A stretch of 64,000 bases of DNA, taken from NCBI GenBank assembly GCA_031308135.1, contig JAHLJT010009436.1, forward strand, positions 161,422,885 to 161,486,884, written 5' to 3'. The position numbers were made by a program, and so were the translations under genes. Under the pieces are notes generated by a model. It was not told the DNA's origin and did no database searches. It saw nothing but the letters and a program-made list of their open reading frames with translations. Position 1 is the first letter of the stretch. Every line of letters starts with the position of its first letter. Positions 46,581 through 57,665 of the stretch are shown here, piece by piece. The stretch is from Acheta domesticus (Eukaryota; Arthropoda; Insecta; Orthoptera; Gryllidae).

Positions 46581-47349
46581 GAAGAGCTGGGGAATACCTG
46601 AGGGGCCCAGCGGTAGCCTGCCGTGGCGTGGGTGCTGCGCAAGATGCTGTCGAGAAAAAGAAAGCTCTCCTTGCTTCTCTGGACTAGCCGAACGTTTTAT
46701 CTGATTCACGAATACACTAGTTCAATCAACTTTCATTGTAATTTTTCAAACACTCACAATCGCTTGACGATGTTTGGAAATAACTTTTTTTTTTCAAAAG
46801 ACCATACATCCGTAGTTTTGTGCTGTTTAGGCTGTTGTAACAACGAAATCTCCATTTCCTTGATACTTCATTTCAACATACATTTGCTGAGTGGCCTTCC
46901 TTTGCAGTTCTGAAGATCATAGGTATTGAACAGTTTTACCATTCATTATGAGGCATCATTTACCCCTCGGTTGTTTCTTACTCGGTTTCTTACTTCCCGC
47001 AAATCTTCGCCAAGGGACAACCGGGGTAACTTCGGCACCGAAACACGCGAATTAAACTGATTCGCTAACCATTGCATTTTTGAAACCACTGTACAAAGAT
47101 TATTATTAACTGGTATAATCTCCCTTAATTCTTTTTTAAATCACCCACACCTGCTGTCTGCATTTGTTGCGTGTCGCGCAATCTGGAAAAGTACGTTTGT
47201 TGCGGCGTTGAGTCCCGAAATGGCGACCATTAAGCACGGGTCGCATGCAGCACGCTTCGCCCTTCGGGGCAGCGGATCGCGGCCAGTGTGGACGGAAACC
47301 GCGCGTCGCCACCGCGTCGTAGTGTGGGCCGCTGCCGCCCGCCGATACA
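46581..47349. other. intergenic DNA with a GC patch at 47206-47349
   Basis: AT-rich to 47200, then CG-rich up to the SINE-1 copy G insertion site. No gene is called. Confidence 0.4.
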
Positions 47350-47361
47350 TGAAGCTCTCGA

Positions 47362-47920
47362 TTGATTGATTTGATTGATGGTTGATTCGTGTTTCCGGGC
47401 GCGTCAACTACTTAGGTAATTAGTCCTGTAAGTGTAGTGCGTGTTATTTTCTCGGGAGGTGGCCATGATCTTTTTCCCCTCTGAATGGCGAGAACCGGCG
47501 CCGACCTTCCGTCGACTAGCGAGATTTTCTCTCCACCAGGCATCTCCCACCAGCGGGGCACCGCCCCAGCCAGGACAAGCTGTAAGCTCCCCACCGGTCT
47601 CCCGGCATATGTGGTAGTGTAGTGTGTGTGTAAGAGGAGAGGATAGGACAAAGAAGAGGAAGTAAAGATCGCGCGCGGTCCGTGGCCCGTTTGTTAGGGT
47701 GCTGCTCTGGCATTCGCCTGGTCTTGATCGTAGAAACACAGAAAACTCCCGATCAAAGTAGCCGGCCGCTAGAATTCTCCTCCGGACAGCGACTGAATTC
47801 GACCTGGCTGACAAGGTAGTGTCGAAAATCCTGCCGCCGTGGAAGTGGAGTCCTAGGACCTCCCGGTCGATGGGGACTGCAGTGACATCAGGTTGATGCA
47901 CTGAGCTATCTCTCCCGGTG
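47362..47920 (-). mobile_element. SINE-1 copy G, full length with 12-bp target duplication
   Basis: TGAAGCTCTCGA is present at 47350-47361 and 47921-47932, a perfect 12-bp target-site duplication. The tRNA-like head is at the high-coordinate end (reads CCGGGAGAGATAGCTCAGTG on the - strand) and the tail is ATCAATCAAATCAATCAAT. The perfect duplication and good family match mark it as one of the youngest insertions here. It interrupted a GC-rich segment that resumes on the other side. Confidence 0.95.
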
Positions 47921-47932
47921 TGAAGCTCTCGA

Positions 47933-48250
47933 GGTGGAGAAGTCGTTCCGTGCGGAGGAGCGTCCCGTAAGCGAAGGAACTGCTCTCGTTCGCAGAGCGG
48001 GCCGCCGCCGACGCCGACGCCCAAATAAGGGGCTTCTCTTTTTTATTAGCGCGGTAAATGTGTCGGAAGCGGAAGCAATTGCCGGGCAGTTATTGCGTGT
48101 GCACTCCCACGCGCGAGCGGAGGGAGCGGCGGGGAAGGCGCGGCCTCTTCCGTTGACGCCGTGCTCTCCTCCGCGCGCCGGCTTGTTATCCCAGAGTTTA
48201 TCGTCTCCTCTGCCGCGCTTTGCTTGCTCTCGTCTGCGACGTTTGTTATT
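47933..48250. other. CpG-rich islet
   Basis: GCCGCCGCCGACGCCGACGC-like sequence. With 47206-47349 it probably formed one islet before SINE-1 copy G inserted. Confidence 0.5.
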
Positions 48251-48670
48251 GGTATGACCCCCTCGGGAATGTACTCCTACGTCCACTGACCACACACCCA
48301 TGCATAGCCCGTAGAAGAACGCTCTACCATTTTCGTGCAATTTAGTATGTCCTTTGTGATATTTGTTACCACGTGAACTTGAGATCCACCTGTTTTTCGG
48401 GTAAGGAATTTCGCCCTACCTTTGTCGACTGTATTTCGTCTTGTTTCCATTTCTTTAATCCTCCAGCATCAGCCATTCCATGTCTGTCTTTCTCACTTCG
48501 TTTTAAACTTTTCTAGTTTGTATCACACTGCATCTAGTGCTGGTCGCCTTCTCTTTCTGCATTGTTCTCTCCAGTTTCTCCTCTTCGTCGTACTCATTGC
48601 CAGTTCCCTCCGGCTTTTGGTTTCCACCGACCGCAATCACCTCCACGATCCCATCAACTTCTATTGACTG
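48251..48670. other. intergenic DNA, no gene seen
   Basis: CT-rich in part. Nothing recognised. Confidence 0.4.
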
Positions 48671-48696
48671 CGCGGCGTTTCCTGCGCGACCACGCC

Positions 48697-48704
48697 TATA
48701 AATA
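48697..48704 (+). promoter_or_regulatory. TATA-box-like site at islet edge, speculative
   Basis: TATAAATA preceded by GCC and followed by GC-rich DNA is a textbook TATA context. No arthropod initiator (TCAGT) lies at +30, so this is only a candidate. Confidence 0.22.
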
Positions 48705-48830
48705 AATGAAGTCCCCGCCGCGCCTCTGTCGCCACTTGCACCTTCCGCTTCCGGCGCCCCGCCCCCTGATCGGCGGCGGCGCGTTCGTCCGCTTGCCTGC
48801 CTTGTTTGCGTGATTTACAAGGCGTAGAGG

Positions 48831-48864
48831 CGCGGCGCGGCGCGGCGCGGCGCGGCGCGGCGCG
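48831..48864. repeat. (CGCGG)n pentanucleotide repeat
   Basis: About seven tandem CGCGG units. Confidence 0.93.
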
Positions 48865-49058
48865 TGGAAATAGAAGTGGGATTCCTTCCAAGGTCCCGCC
48901 CGCCCGGGTGGGCGCGTGGGGGCGAGGTAAATATAGCGGGGGCGCGGCGCAGGCGCCGGCGCTCGCCCTCTCAGCAGGCCTCTCGCCCTCTCGCGCAGTG
49001 GGCGCGATGCACCGATCGTTCGAATTCTAATTAGTTTTTCTGTTTAAATACGCGGTCG

Positions 49059-49295
49059 TATACTGAAATTTTTCTAACTCTGCCCCTCAAGCCCCTACCC
49101 CCGCGATGGAATATCACACGGCATTTCGCGTCTTTCTTCATTGTGCCGCTAGAAGTTGCATGATCGGAAGTACTGCTTGATACGGTCGCGATCATGCGAT
49201 GTCTGGCGGCACGACTAAGATCGTCGCGAAATACCGTGACATATTCCATCTTGAAGACGGACCTTCAGGGGTAAAGTTAGAAAAATCGCAGTATA
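49059..49295. mobile_element. palindromic MITE, family F1 copy 2
   Basis: The reverse complement aligns with 6202-6425 throughout, sharing AACTTTACCCCTGAAGG, GGTATTTCGCGACG, GACCGTATCAAGCAGT and GACGCGAAATGCCGTGTGAT. Inverted ends start TATACTG on both sides. Copy 1 and copy 2 are in opposite orientations about 43 kb apart. Confidence 0.87.
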
Positions 49296-49676
49296 GTCAT
49301 GAAGCAATTTTTCGATGTAAAATTTTTTTAAATGTTCAGTATAGTTTTCTTAGGAATTTCAGTAGCGTATAATTATTATTAAAAATAATGTCTTGACAAA
49401 ATTTAATTTTTATTCGTGAAAACAAATGCTGACATCAGGTAAATCGAACTATATTTTCAATAGTCGTGCACTATTAAAACAAATACATTAAGATTTAATA
49501 TTAAGTTACAGTTTAAAAGGGTAATATAAACTATTAAACAACATGATAGGTTTGGGAGAGCATTTGAAGACATTTACTGGCATTAAAGGTCGACTTGTAA
49601 AGACAATTCAAAGCCACCTAAACTCGCGGAGAGCTGCGCGGAGACGTAACGCCTTAACACTAAAGAAATGCTATCA
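49296..49676. other. AT-rich intergenic DNA, no gene seen
   Basis: Nothing recognised. Confidence 0.4.
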
Positions 49677-49880
49677 GATCGACTGAGGTGGTTCAGAGCA
49701 TGAAATGATGTCTATGCAAGGATCGGGAGGTCCTTCGGTTCGAGTCCAGACGATCACAGCGTATTCGGCAGCCGCTAGCAACCGCAGCGTATTCAGCCGC
49801 TGTCTGGAGGAGAATTCTGGCGACCGGTTGATGTGATCTGTAGTTTTTCGTGATTTCTCCGTTCAACACCAGGCGGCTTG
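49677..49880 (+). mobile_element. SINE-1 copy H, head only
   Basis: The tRNA-like head and the first part of the body (CCGCTGTCTGGAGGAGAATT, then CAACACCAGGCGGC) are present. A short duplication (CAGCGTATTC twice, 49757-49796) interrupts it. The match ends abruptly about 200 bases in. Confidence 0.83.
49689..49747 (+). promoter_or_regulatory. Pol III internal promoter of SINE-1 copy H
   Basis: A box TGGTTCAGAGCA (49689-49700) and perfect B box GGTTCGAGTCC (49737-49747), 48 bases apart. This copy has the best A+B pair of the family in the window, although its body is truncated. Confidence 0.6.
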
Positions 49881-51424
49881 TGTGAGATATTTTTCGCTAT
49901 ACGTGATAAGCTTCTGATGCCAGTTGAACACGAATGTAGTTGCATCGCGAACGTGGTTAGGCAAGTTGGATGCGTGTGTGGTTAATATACAAAATGCTTG
50001 GTTATCACAGAAGACGAGAGGAGTTAGGAACCAGCTACGCATAATTATGGATGTGCATTCACCTCCTGCATTGGCATTTTTGTTGGGAATTCAAGTTTCA
50101 ATTCAATTACTGCAAGATACTTGATGACCTGCCACCTGTGCCATTGCTCGCAACAATATTAGCAGCAGGCGAGTGTCTTAAGATTTTTAAAGTAATGTGA
50201 CAATTATATGTCTTCCCGTATTCATGTGTATGTATTTGTGATATTTTTATAAATGTGTTTCTATTTATTCGGTAATGTGCATAATCGCTATTAAAATTGT
50301 GTCTAGTCATATAAAAAGCTCAATTAGAGACATTTGGAGGAAATGTAGGAAGAAAAGGTACGTTGCTTTAAATAAGTGTTTTTTTTAATAATACTTTCAT
50401 TTAAATATCGTAAAATTCAGTGATTTAAATAATCAAAACCGTATTCATGTTTAATTACTTTCCAAGAAAACAGTGCAAGTACACACGTGTAGTACTACAC
50501 GAATAAATCACGTAAATACAATTTAATGGGGATTTGAATAGCTTTCCGAGAGAATAGTGGTGTAGAAACAACAGAATCTACTTGTAGAAAATAAATTATC
50601 TTGTTTCGCAAATTGTTTTGTAGTTAATTATTTGTTCTATGAATGAACATGACAAAATGTTTGAAATTTAGGAATATTTAGAGTGATTTTCGAATGAAAA
50701 AATTAATTTAAATTAAAAAAATTAATTTTTTATAAGAGAGATCTTTTGTCGGACACTATTTGTAGTGAAAAATATGTTTACTGTTGTCTAGTTTTCCTAA
50801 AAGATTGCTGTTTCTTTTTGTAGGTGGCACATTTTGGGCGTTTTCTCTTCACTAGTGTCATTTTAAAAGTTTAATTAAAAAAAACTATTTTCAATGGTCG
50901 TTTTATTCTGAAATTTCATGCCGTGACAATTTCTGATCATTTTTACAAATATTTGCAAACTCGAAAGAGCACAAAAATGCATGTTTCCAATTATTTAAAC
51001 TTGAATAAAGGAGGTTAAGGTTCAAACAAATTATTTACAAAGATCCTTTAACATCGGAGTTGTTGCAGTACTACTTAAACATGTGAATCACCTAGGTTCT
51101 TTTATAACTGGAAATGCAAATATCGTGTTATTTCGAAAACTTCGCTTGAAATTTTGCCATGTTGTTTGGTGGTGTTCCACTGTGGCATCCGGCAAAGGCG
51201 CGGAAACCGGCGATTTCGTTCACGTCCCGGTGGCTTTAGGGCGCAGCGGCCTGTGGCAAATCCCGCCGCGTTTCTTTTCACGCAAACACACAATGGGAAT
51301 TCCGAACAAGATGTACCGGCCGCCCCTTTGTCGGGGGCTCTTCATCTCGAAACGAACACGTGACTTGCGCCCTTCCCGCCCTCCCCTTCCGGGAGTCAGT
51401 ACGCATTGAGACTGTTGGAGGTAG
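49881..51424. other. AT-rich intergenic DNA with GC patch at 51180-51400
   Basis: AT-rich and featureless to 51080. The GC patch has open frames on both strands without motifs. Confidence 0.4.
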
Positions 51425-52609
51425 TGTGGCGTCATACGGGTGTAATTAGTAGAGACCGGAAAAATATGTAGTATTAAACGTCAAAATATGTACATAAATA
51501 TGTAATGAAAATAGGAAGAATATGCAATAAATATGTAAAATTGGATATAATACGTAATATTAAAATACATTAATAGTACAATACATTCACGTAATACGAA
51601 ATTAGATTTATAAAAACTGCTCACTTCACAGCATGCAACTTTCTCGTCAGTAATCTATTGTAATCCAGGACGTAGTTTAGCAGCCGGACTAATCGCCATA
51701 GAAGCCATCGCACAAACTGGCGAGATCTACGACCAGGAAACATACACTGTAGCATCTTCATCGATGTGTTACACGTCAGTGATCGCAAATTTTTCTCCGA
51801 AATTAAGGTTATAGATCACAAAATGCTGTGTCAATGATGCTTTGGACACCCACATTTCCCCAATAATGTAGGAAAAAATTATATTAAAAAAAGCTATTTT
51901 CGTAAACAAATATGGAATTAAATAGAAGAAAATTGATAAAATAAGAAAATATATTGTGAACACAGCAAAATATGTAAAATATGTAATACAGTACTAAATA
52001 TGTAAAAATATGTAACGAACAAATTTGATATTGTGTTAGGAGGGCTATGATTCTCCAAAATTACAATTTCGAGAACAGTAAGTAGAAAGACAAAAAATAT
52101 GTAATTACACAAAAATTCCGGTCTCTGATAATCAGAACACAGACGAGAGTGGGTTGTAAGAACAGTGAGTTCATTCGTAAACTAGACCGTAGTCATAAAT
52201 AACAAATTTCACTGCTCACAATTAACTAAATAGATCCCACTACTAGGAGGGATTTAATCGAATGGATACCACACCGTTCTACATCTGAGACCTAATGCAT
52301 GTCTCGCTCGTCACGACAATGCATTGCCGGCCCCTTGCCCACGTGCGCCACTCGCACATACTTACGCGCAACCGCATGCCGACGCTGCTGAGAAACAAGA
52401 AGACGGAGGCATTGTTCTCGTGCCGTTATATAGGCCCTTCGCCGCCCCCATTGCCTCCGCCCTACTCGCCGTATCCGCGCTAGGCAGAAATTCCCAATGC
52501 GTCATCTTCTGCGCCCTTTGTTTAACATCTGCCATCTGCCGCAGGTAGTCACCGTTTCAACGCACCACGACGCTATAGTAGACTGCCGAATCAAATCTTC
52601 GCACCCGAC
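51425..52609 (-). mobile_element. LTR, family L1 copy b, interrupted by a nested element
   Basis: On the - strand the unit runs from TGTCGGGTGCGAAG at 52609 to TATGACGCCACA at 51425, so it has TG...CA ends. It has a TATATAA box near 52430 and an AATAAA-like region shared with copy a. Without the nested 678-bp insert and one duplication copy it is about 500 bp. There is no PBS or polypurine tract at either edge and no flanking duplication recognised, so a solo LTR is the simplest reading. Confidence 0.72.
51450..52127. mobile_element. hAT-like non-autonomous element nested in the LTR
   Basis: The ends are inverted: TAGAGACCGGAA on the left and CAGAGACCGGAA read from the right. Flanking octamers are GTAATTAG (51442-51449) and ATAATCAG (52128-52135), while the empty site in copy a reads GTAATCAG. 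Each flank thus differs from the target by one base. An 8-bp duplication with YAGAG ends is characteristic of hAT. The 678-bp interior is AT-rich with many AATATGTAA repeats and no transposase. Confidence 0.9.
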
Positions 52610-53685
52610 ACCTTGCGGTCATCCGGGTGAAGGGTAGACTTCGATGTTTATCAGAGCAGAAGATCGTTGACTTGAGCCATGTGAGCAACACGCTTCAGTG
52701 GTTCGAGTTGTTTCTTGTCAGGATGTCTACAATGATCGATTTCAGCTGTGGGGAAAGTTCGGAGGTGCGAACTTGGTGGACTCCTGCATCCGCGCTGTGG
52801 AACCCGAAGCGAGATCAGGTACACTGCGGGAGGCGAAAGTCCCCAGAAACTTGTAGAGACTTCCGAAAATCGTTCGCAAACGTCCACAAGTGCTTTCCGG
52901 AGCAAAAATAGGTTTACGAACTTGATCTTATTCGTGATTTGTCATTTCGTACGTACATCAGATGTTTTTATCCAATCAAGAAATATTGTAATGTAGGTTG
53001 TTTTGGGCCAGTTAGAGCTTTCCTTTGTTGATCACGGAAGCGTATTTAAATACCGTATAGTGCAATATGAATGTGAGCGCCGAGTAAATACTACTGAAAT
53101 GAAGTGCAATATGTATTCTTAATTTTTGTGATTTCATCCATTGGATTCCTTTGGTACATTTTGACATGTTATTCTCATTGTTAAATACATTCAGCATTTC
53201 TTCTTCAGGCGACTGATGAGATGTTGTTACGAATGCATACTAATTGTTGTTTTTGAGGCTGGATCTACATGGAAACACGGATCTACGATGAGGATTATTC
53301 GCTTCACTTACGTAAACTGTAAATCGAAAACAAATCATTGACAGTGTCATTTCCATTCTATTTCTTCTGTAGTTCATATGTATTTATCGAAAGAATATTT
53401 TATTATTGTTTTTGTGAAAAGGAAATTTTACTGCACCTTACTCAGGTGCATTATTTTCTGGGCTTAAATGCCTTTTTTCTTCTTGGAGGAAAGGAAAAAA
53501 ACGAGGTAGTAAGTGCTTCAAAAAAATGTACACTTAACATCATGTTTTTGTTTTAACTATGTCGTTTCCTTTAAAGATCTCAATGAACCAACTTTCTTGT
53601 CGATGGAAGAAATGTCATTTGCTATTATGCTATTAACTTAACTTCCGGTGACTCAGCCCAGAGGGTATCTTCATCGAAGTCGTGA
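52610..53685. other. intergenic DNA, no gene seen
   Basis: Frames at 52627-52911 (+) and 52651-52905 (-) overlap and neither shows a domain. Confidence 0.4.
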
Positions 53686-53965
53686 GTTGTGGAACTGGCG
53701 TTTTTCCATGGAGTCTCCGTGTGGGCACACACACAGAGGCGGCGAGTGTGTGTGTTGTTGGTGCTGGCCTCCGCCTCCCGCAATAGGCGCAGTACGGAAC
53801 CGCAGAGCAGAGCGGCGGACCGACGCGAGCAGCTGCCCCCCCCCCCCGCCGTCGCACCGGAAGTGGCGTCGCTCGCTCGGGATATTGGACAGCGGCCGAC
53901 CTTCTCTCTCTCTCACTCTCCCTCTCTCCCACTCTCCGATGGCGAGTAGGTCCAGTTGGGGCACA
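53686..53965. other. CpG-rich islet with a GAGA-type tract
   Basis: CG-rich sequence with poly-C (53828-53840) and a CTCTCTCTCT tract at 53902-53938 that would bind GAGA-factor-like proteins in an insect. Promoter-like, but no gene is attached. Confidence 0.5.
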
Positions 53966-54084
53966 TTTGCCATCTCGCAGTGCCGCTGGAGCCTTTCGAT
54001 ATATTATTGGGACTGAGGCCGATATAGAATATAAGTCAATCGTAGCGACGGGAGTGAGGTCTGGGTAGGAAATAGTATTATGAT

Positions 54085-54086
<2 letters not shown>

Positions 54087-54121
<35 letters not shown>
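54087..54121. repeat. (AAT)n microsatellite
   Basis: About eleven AAT units. It may be the tail of a - strand SINE, since GC-balanced sequence follows, but no B box was found there. Confidence 0.94.
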
Positions 54122-55587
54122 TATGTCTTTATTTGTCGTGAGGCTGGTGCTGCTCTGGGAAGAAGGTTCTGCAACATGAATCAGTGCTCTCGCTCTCAAG
54201 AATTCTCACTCTGGCTTTTCCGGCGTCCGTCGGGTCACAAACCTAGGACTTCGTAGTGCTCAAAGCGTCTGTGGGGCACTCGTGAGTCCATGCGCAAACC
54301 CGCCCAGTCCAGATACTCTTTTTGCTCCTTGGGCGTGCCCTCACCCCCACCCAGGCTCTCGCTCGTGACTGCGCTCCACTTCCGTTCTTGTCTTTCTTTC
54401 GTCGGCGTTTACCGTTCTTGCGCCCAGTGAGGCTGCCACGTCCAGTATAGTGTCTTGCAATACGTATTGTGTGCCTTCTACCTAACCAGAGCATTTGCAA
54501 GTTGTCAAGAGTGGTGAGAGCGTCATTGTTTTTTATTCATCTGCAACAAGACTAGAAATTTTGCTATATGTATTTTCTGTAGATTTATTACTTTCATTAT
54601 TAATTTTTGTATGTATTTAATATTGAATGGACTTTTGTTTTGAATATTTAATTTTATTATTAAAGTTTTGCCATTTTATATCACATTTCATTGCTTTTTT
54701 CATCTCTTGCGAATAATAACTGTGCGGTTTCCTCGATCAGACAGGGCGTTAACTTTTCTCCAAACCCTTAACGTTTTCACTTTGTCCTTCTAGTTCTTTA
54801 CTTTTCAGAACATTTATTTACGCTCTCGTCGCCCTGATCGGCACGTCTAGGCTTTCGAAGAATATATGCAACACACGTTTGGCCGCTGAGCATAAATGAT
54901 TGATGAGTAGCCTCATTCGACTTGTCTTTCAGCATGTCTTTCGGGAGGGCGACGAAGAAGAAAAGGGATGGAGTCGTCGAGGAAAGAGGTGCCGCGACCT
55001 AATGCATTAAAGCAAACTCTTCTTAGGCATAATCGTCAATTTGCAAGTCGATGGAGTAAACACACGACACTGCATACTTTCCAAAGGCCAGGGAAAGATG
55101 GTGTCTGAGAAAATTGAATTCGTACATGTAGCGACTACGATATTACAAGATGATTAGTATCCTAGATGTCGAAGTTCAGTTGTGTCCATTTGTTTTTAAA
55201 TTTACCGTAAATGAAATAAATAATAAGTCTTGCGTGGTCACGTCGATGACAGGTCGGTGATGTCACGTCGGTGACAGGTCAAAAGGAGCACTGTTTGAGA
55301 ACACGACAGTCAGCATTCAGAGACAGTTAAGGAATCATGAAAAAGTCTGGAATTTTCTATTATGGAGAAGTGACATGTCACTGACGGAATTTGGCAAGGT
55401 ATTTTTACCTTTGTACGTTTTATTGGCTGACATTGTTATTATTTCTGTTTCTTTTCGCTCTTAGCACTTTCTTTTACTTTAACGACAAATATATTTTTAA
55501 TTCCCTCATGTTGCACGTTAAAACACGTAGTCAATGAATCTTATTGCAAATATTTGTGTGATTGCAAAGTTGCAAAATTTAGCGATT
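54122..55587. other. intergenic DNA, no gene seen
   Basis: A short tandem of CACGTCGGTGACAGGTC-like sequence is at about 55238-55279. Otherwise nothing is recognised. Confidence 0.4.
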
Positions 55588-55965
55588 ATACTCTCTCAGC
55601 CTGAATCAGTGAAATACTACTGATTGACAGTGACTCTTCACTGATGGTGTCAGTTATAACTCTGCCACTGACAATCAGTGAATTGAACTGAACAATTCAA
55701 TGAAAATCGGGTCCGCTTTTTGAATCAGTGAAACTTTACTGTTTGAATCCCAACAGCAGCAAGTGAATGACTGAACGATCAGTGAGCGATGGCGGCGCGG
55801 CACTTTTACCACTGACGATCAGTGAAATGCTGGCGGTCATTATGAAAAGATTAACATATTCACTGATTGCCAGCGAAACTACACATTTCGACTGAAGATA
55901 TCAGTGACTTCGGCTCTCACTGATTGAATCAGTGACAATTTCACTGATTCAGATTCAGAGAGTAT
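55588..55965. mobile_element. MITE with about eleven AATCAGTG subterminal motifs
   Basis: Inverted ends ATACTCTCT, 3-4 variable bases, then CTGAATCAGTGAAAT match in 25 of 28 positions. The interior carries ATCAGTGA or its reverse TCACTGAT about eleven times in 378 bp, in both orientations. Clustered short motifs near inverted ends usually serve as transposase-binding subterminal repeats. No protein is encoded. The target duplication is unclear, so the superfamily is open. Confidence 0.82.
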
Positions 55966-56156
55966 GACATAAAATATGCTGACGAAATTACTATAAAAAA
56001 TTAATAAATTTCTGTGTGTCTAAAGGTGCGACTAGTAGAGTAGCCGCCTCTTCTACGTACCGAGTCCCTCAATACAGAATTTGTTGTTTCAAAGCGACAG
56101 TTTTTGTGGGATTCTCTCGTTTCCCTTCCCTCTCATTCACGTCGTTCAAAAAACTT

Positions 56157-56204
56157 AATTACTTTATTGATCATTTTAGGCACTACTTTATTGATCATTT
56201 CAGG
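56157..56204. repeat. 24-bp tandem duplication
   Basis: ACTTTATTGATCATTT occurs twice, each followed by T/C-AGG. The units are 56157-56180 and 56181-56204. Confidence 0.9.
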
Positions 56205-56280
56205 TGGTGTCACGTAGTCACAGGTTGTGGAATCAACATCAAGTGTACTGAATGTGTTGGCAATCACATGTAGAGAAGTA

Positions 56281-56576
56281 AAGTGGCGCAGGACGCGAGT
56301 GTGGGCGGGGCTGGGCGGAGGGAGTCCCTGCGCGGGACTCTTCCGCGCCGAAGGCCGCACCGCGCCGTTCTGACTCATCCGCAGAGCAGAACACGAGGAC
56401 GTGAAAGAGGAGGCGGAGGGGACGAGTGCCTTTTAAGAAGCGCCTTAGTCACGTTCGCCTTCGACCGGGCGCGACTGCAGGCAGCGGAGCGGAGCGGCGG
56501 GGCGGGGCGAGGCGGGCGCGCCCAGGGCCCGCCTGCGAGGCGGCGCGGCGCCGTGCGACCTATTCGCGACGGCTGC
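56281..56576. other. CpG-rich islet
   Basis: GGAGCGGAGCGG and GGCGGGGCGAGGCGG repeats. It ends where the TIR element at 56577 begins. Confidence 0.5.
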
Positions 56577-56895
56577 GTTTGGATCACGGTGTAAGATATA
56601 TAAGTGTGTTCACTCTCAGTCTAAAACTGAAGCTTATGTGAGGCTAGTTCTCGCATATAAGCGCTGCGATCTTTGGGTCTCATTGGGCAAAGTCGTGATT
56701 GGTCGTGATCCATTCGACAGCTCTGTTACCAGCTGATTATTTATTTCAAGTCAGCGATTTGTCGCTTCGCGGTAGAATTGGTTAAGTCTAGAGCGAACAG
56801 TTACGAAAAGGGGTAGGAAATGTTTTGTAAAACTGTGTAATAGTGACAGTTTAAGATACCATCTTAAAATGCATATCTTACACCGTGACCCAAAC
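56577..56895. mobile_element. 319-bp element with 23-bp inverted termini
   Basis: GTTTGGATCACGGTGTAAGA begins the left arm (56577-56599). Its reverse complement, with one mismatch, occupies 56873-56895. The interior is not palindromic and does not code. The exact length and near-identity of the arms favour a MITE over chance. No flanking duplication is evident. Confidence 0.75.
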
Positions 56896-57310
56896 CGATC
56901 GTGCGCACCGTACATAGAAGCGAGGAACTAGCCTCAAACTGGCTTCAGAAAATTTGCCCCAATGGCGGCTAGTCGACACACCTATATATCCTATACCGTA
57001 GTTTGGATTCGCCACTCGTGTAAAGGTTCGCGCCACCCGTGGTTCAGTCGTATCCGTCATGCTGGCTGGCGTTCGTCAAAACATGACGCATTTCGCTGAG
57101 TGGTTGACGACGTTCCAATCTCACGTGAGACTGATTTCTCTACGTTTGGCTGAGGCGACCTACATGCGCCGATACGTGGTGTTTTAATACGCGGTATTGT
57201 CCTTGTCGGAAGGGATGGCGCTATTCAACGTGTGTTGGGCAGTGGGCGACGTGTGGTGGACAGGCATTCGTCCCGCGGGGCCACCTCGGTTACCCCTTCT
57301 GATTAGCACG
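56896..57310. other. intergenic DNA, no gene seen
   Basis: The - strand frame 56878-57060 begins inside the TIR and shows no domain. Confidence 0.35.
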
Positions 57311-57665
57311 ATTTAATTCAATTCAATACGGTTCTGTGATACCTTATTTTACGGCCATGAGGCCTGCTCTTCCGACTGACCATGCAAATGTCGCTACACT
57401 ACTTGCACTATCTAGCCGAAGTAAGAAGGTATTACGCCGGTGACGAATCAGGCGATTTGAATTTAGCTCAGAGGCTTCTTTTTTTGACTTGAGGATCTTT
57501 TACATGCAGTAAATCTACAACCTGGACAGCGGGCTTGACTTCCCCTCCGAAGGAAGACCTGCGAAAGGTTTTTTTCGCCCTTGAAATTGACGGTTTCGAT
57601 CGGATTTGAAATCGCAATCTTGGGCACAGCAGCCCGATGTGCTAACCATTACACCGTCCATACCA
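57311..57665 (-). mobile_element. SINE-5, head like tRNA-Gln/Glu
   Basis: On the - strand, GGTGTAATGGTTAGCAC (57655-57639) is the D-arm/A-box sequence seen in Gln/Glu-type tRNAs. GATTTCAAATCC (57613-57602) follows as a B box. A ~270-base body leads to an ATTGAATTGAATTAAAT tail at about 57311-57327. The acceptor stem is not complementary, so this is a SINE rather than a tRNA gene. Confidence 0.68.

Larger units (their letters stand above)
48671..49020. other. CpG-rich islet with TATA-like site
   Basis: CpG-dense, with a pentanucleotide repeat in the middle and a clean TATA match at its left edge. No exon or splice pattern is identifiable downstream. Confidence 0.55.

Noticed and set aside
57590..57665. 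Functional tRNA-Gln/Glu gene on the - strand
   Set aside because: The D arm matches, but the acceptor and T stems do not pair, and a SINE-like body follows.
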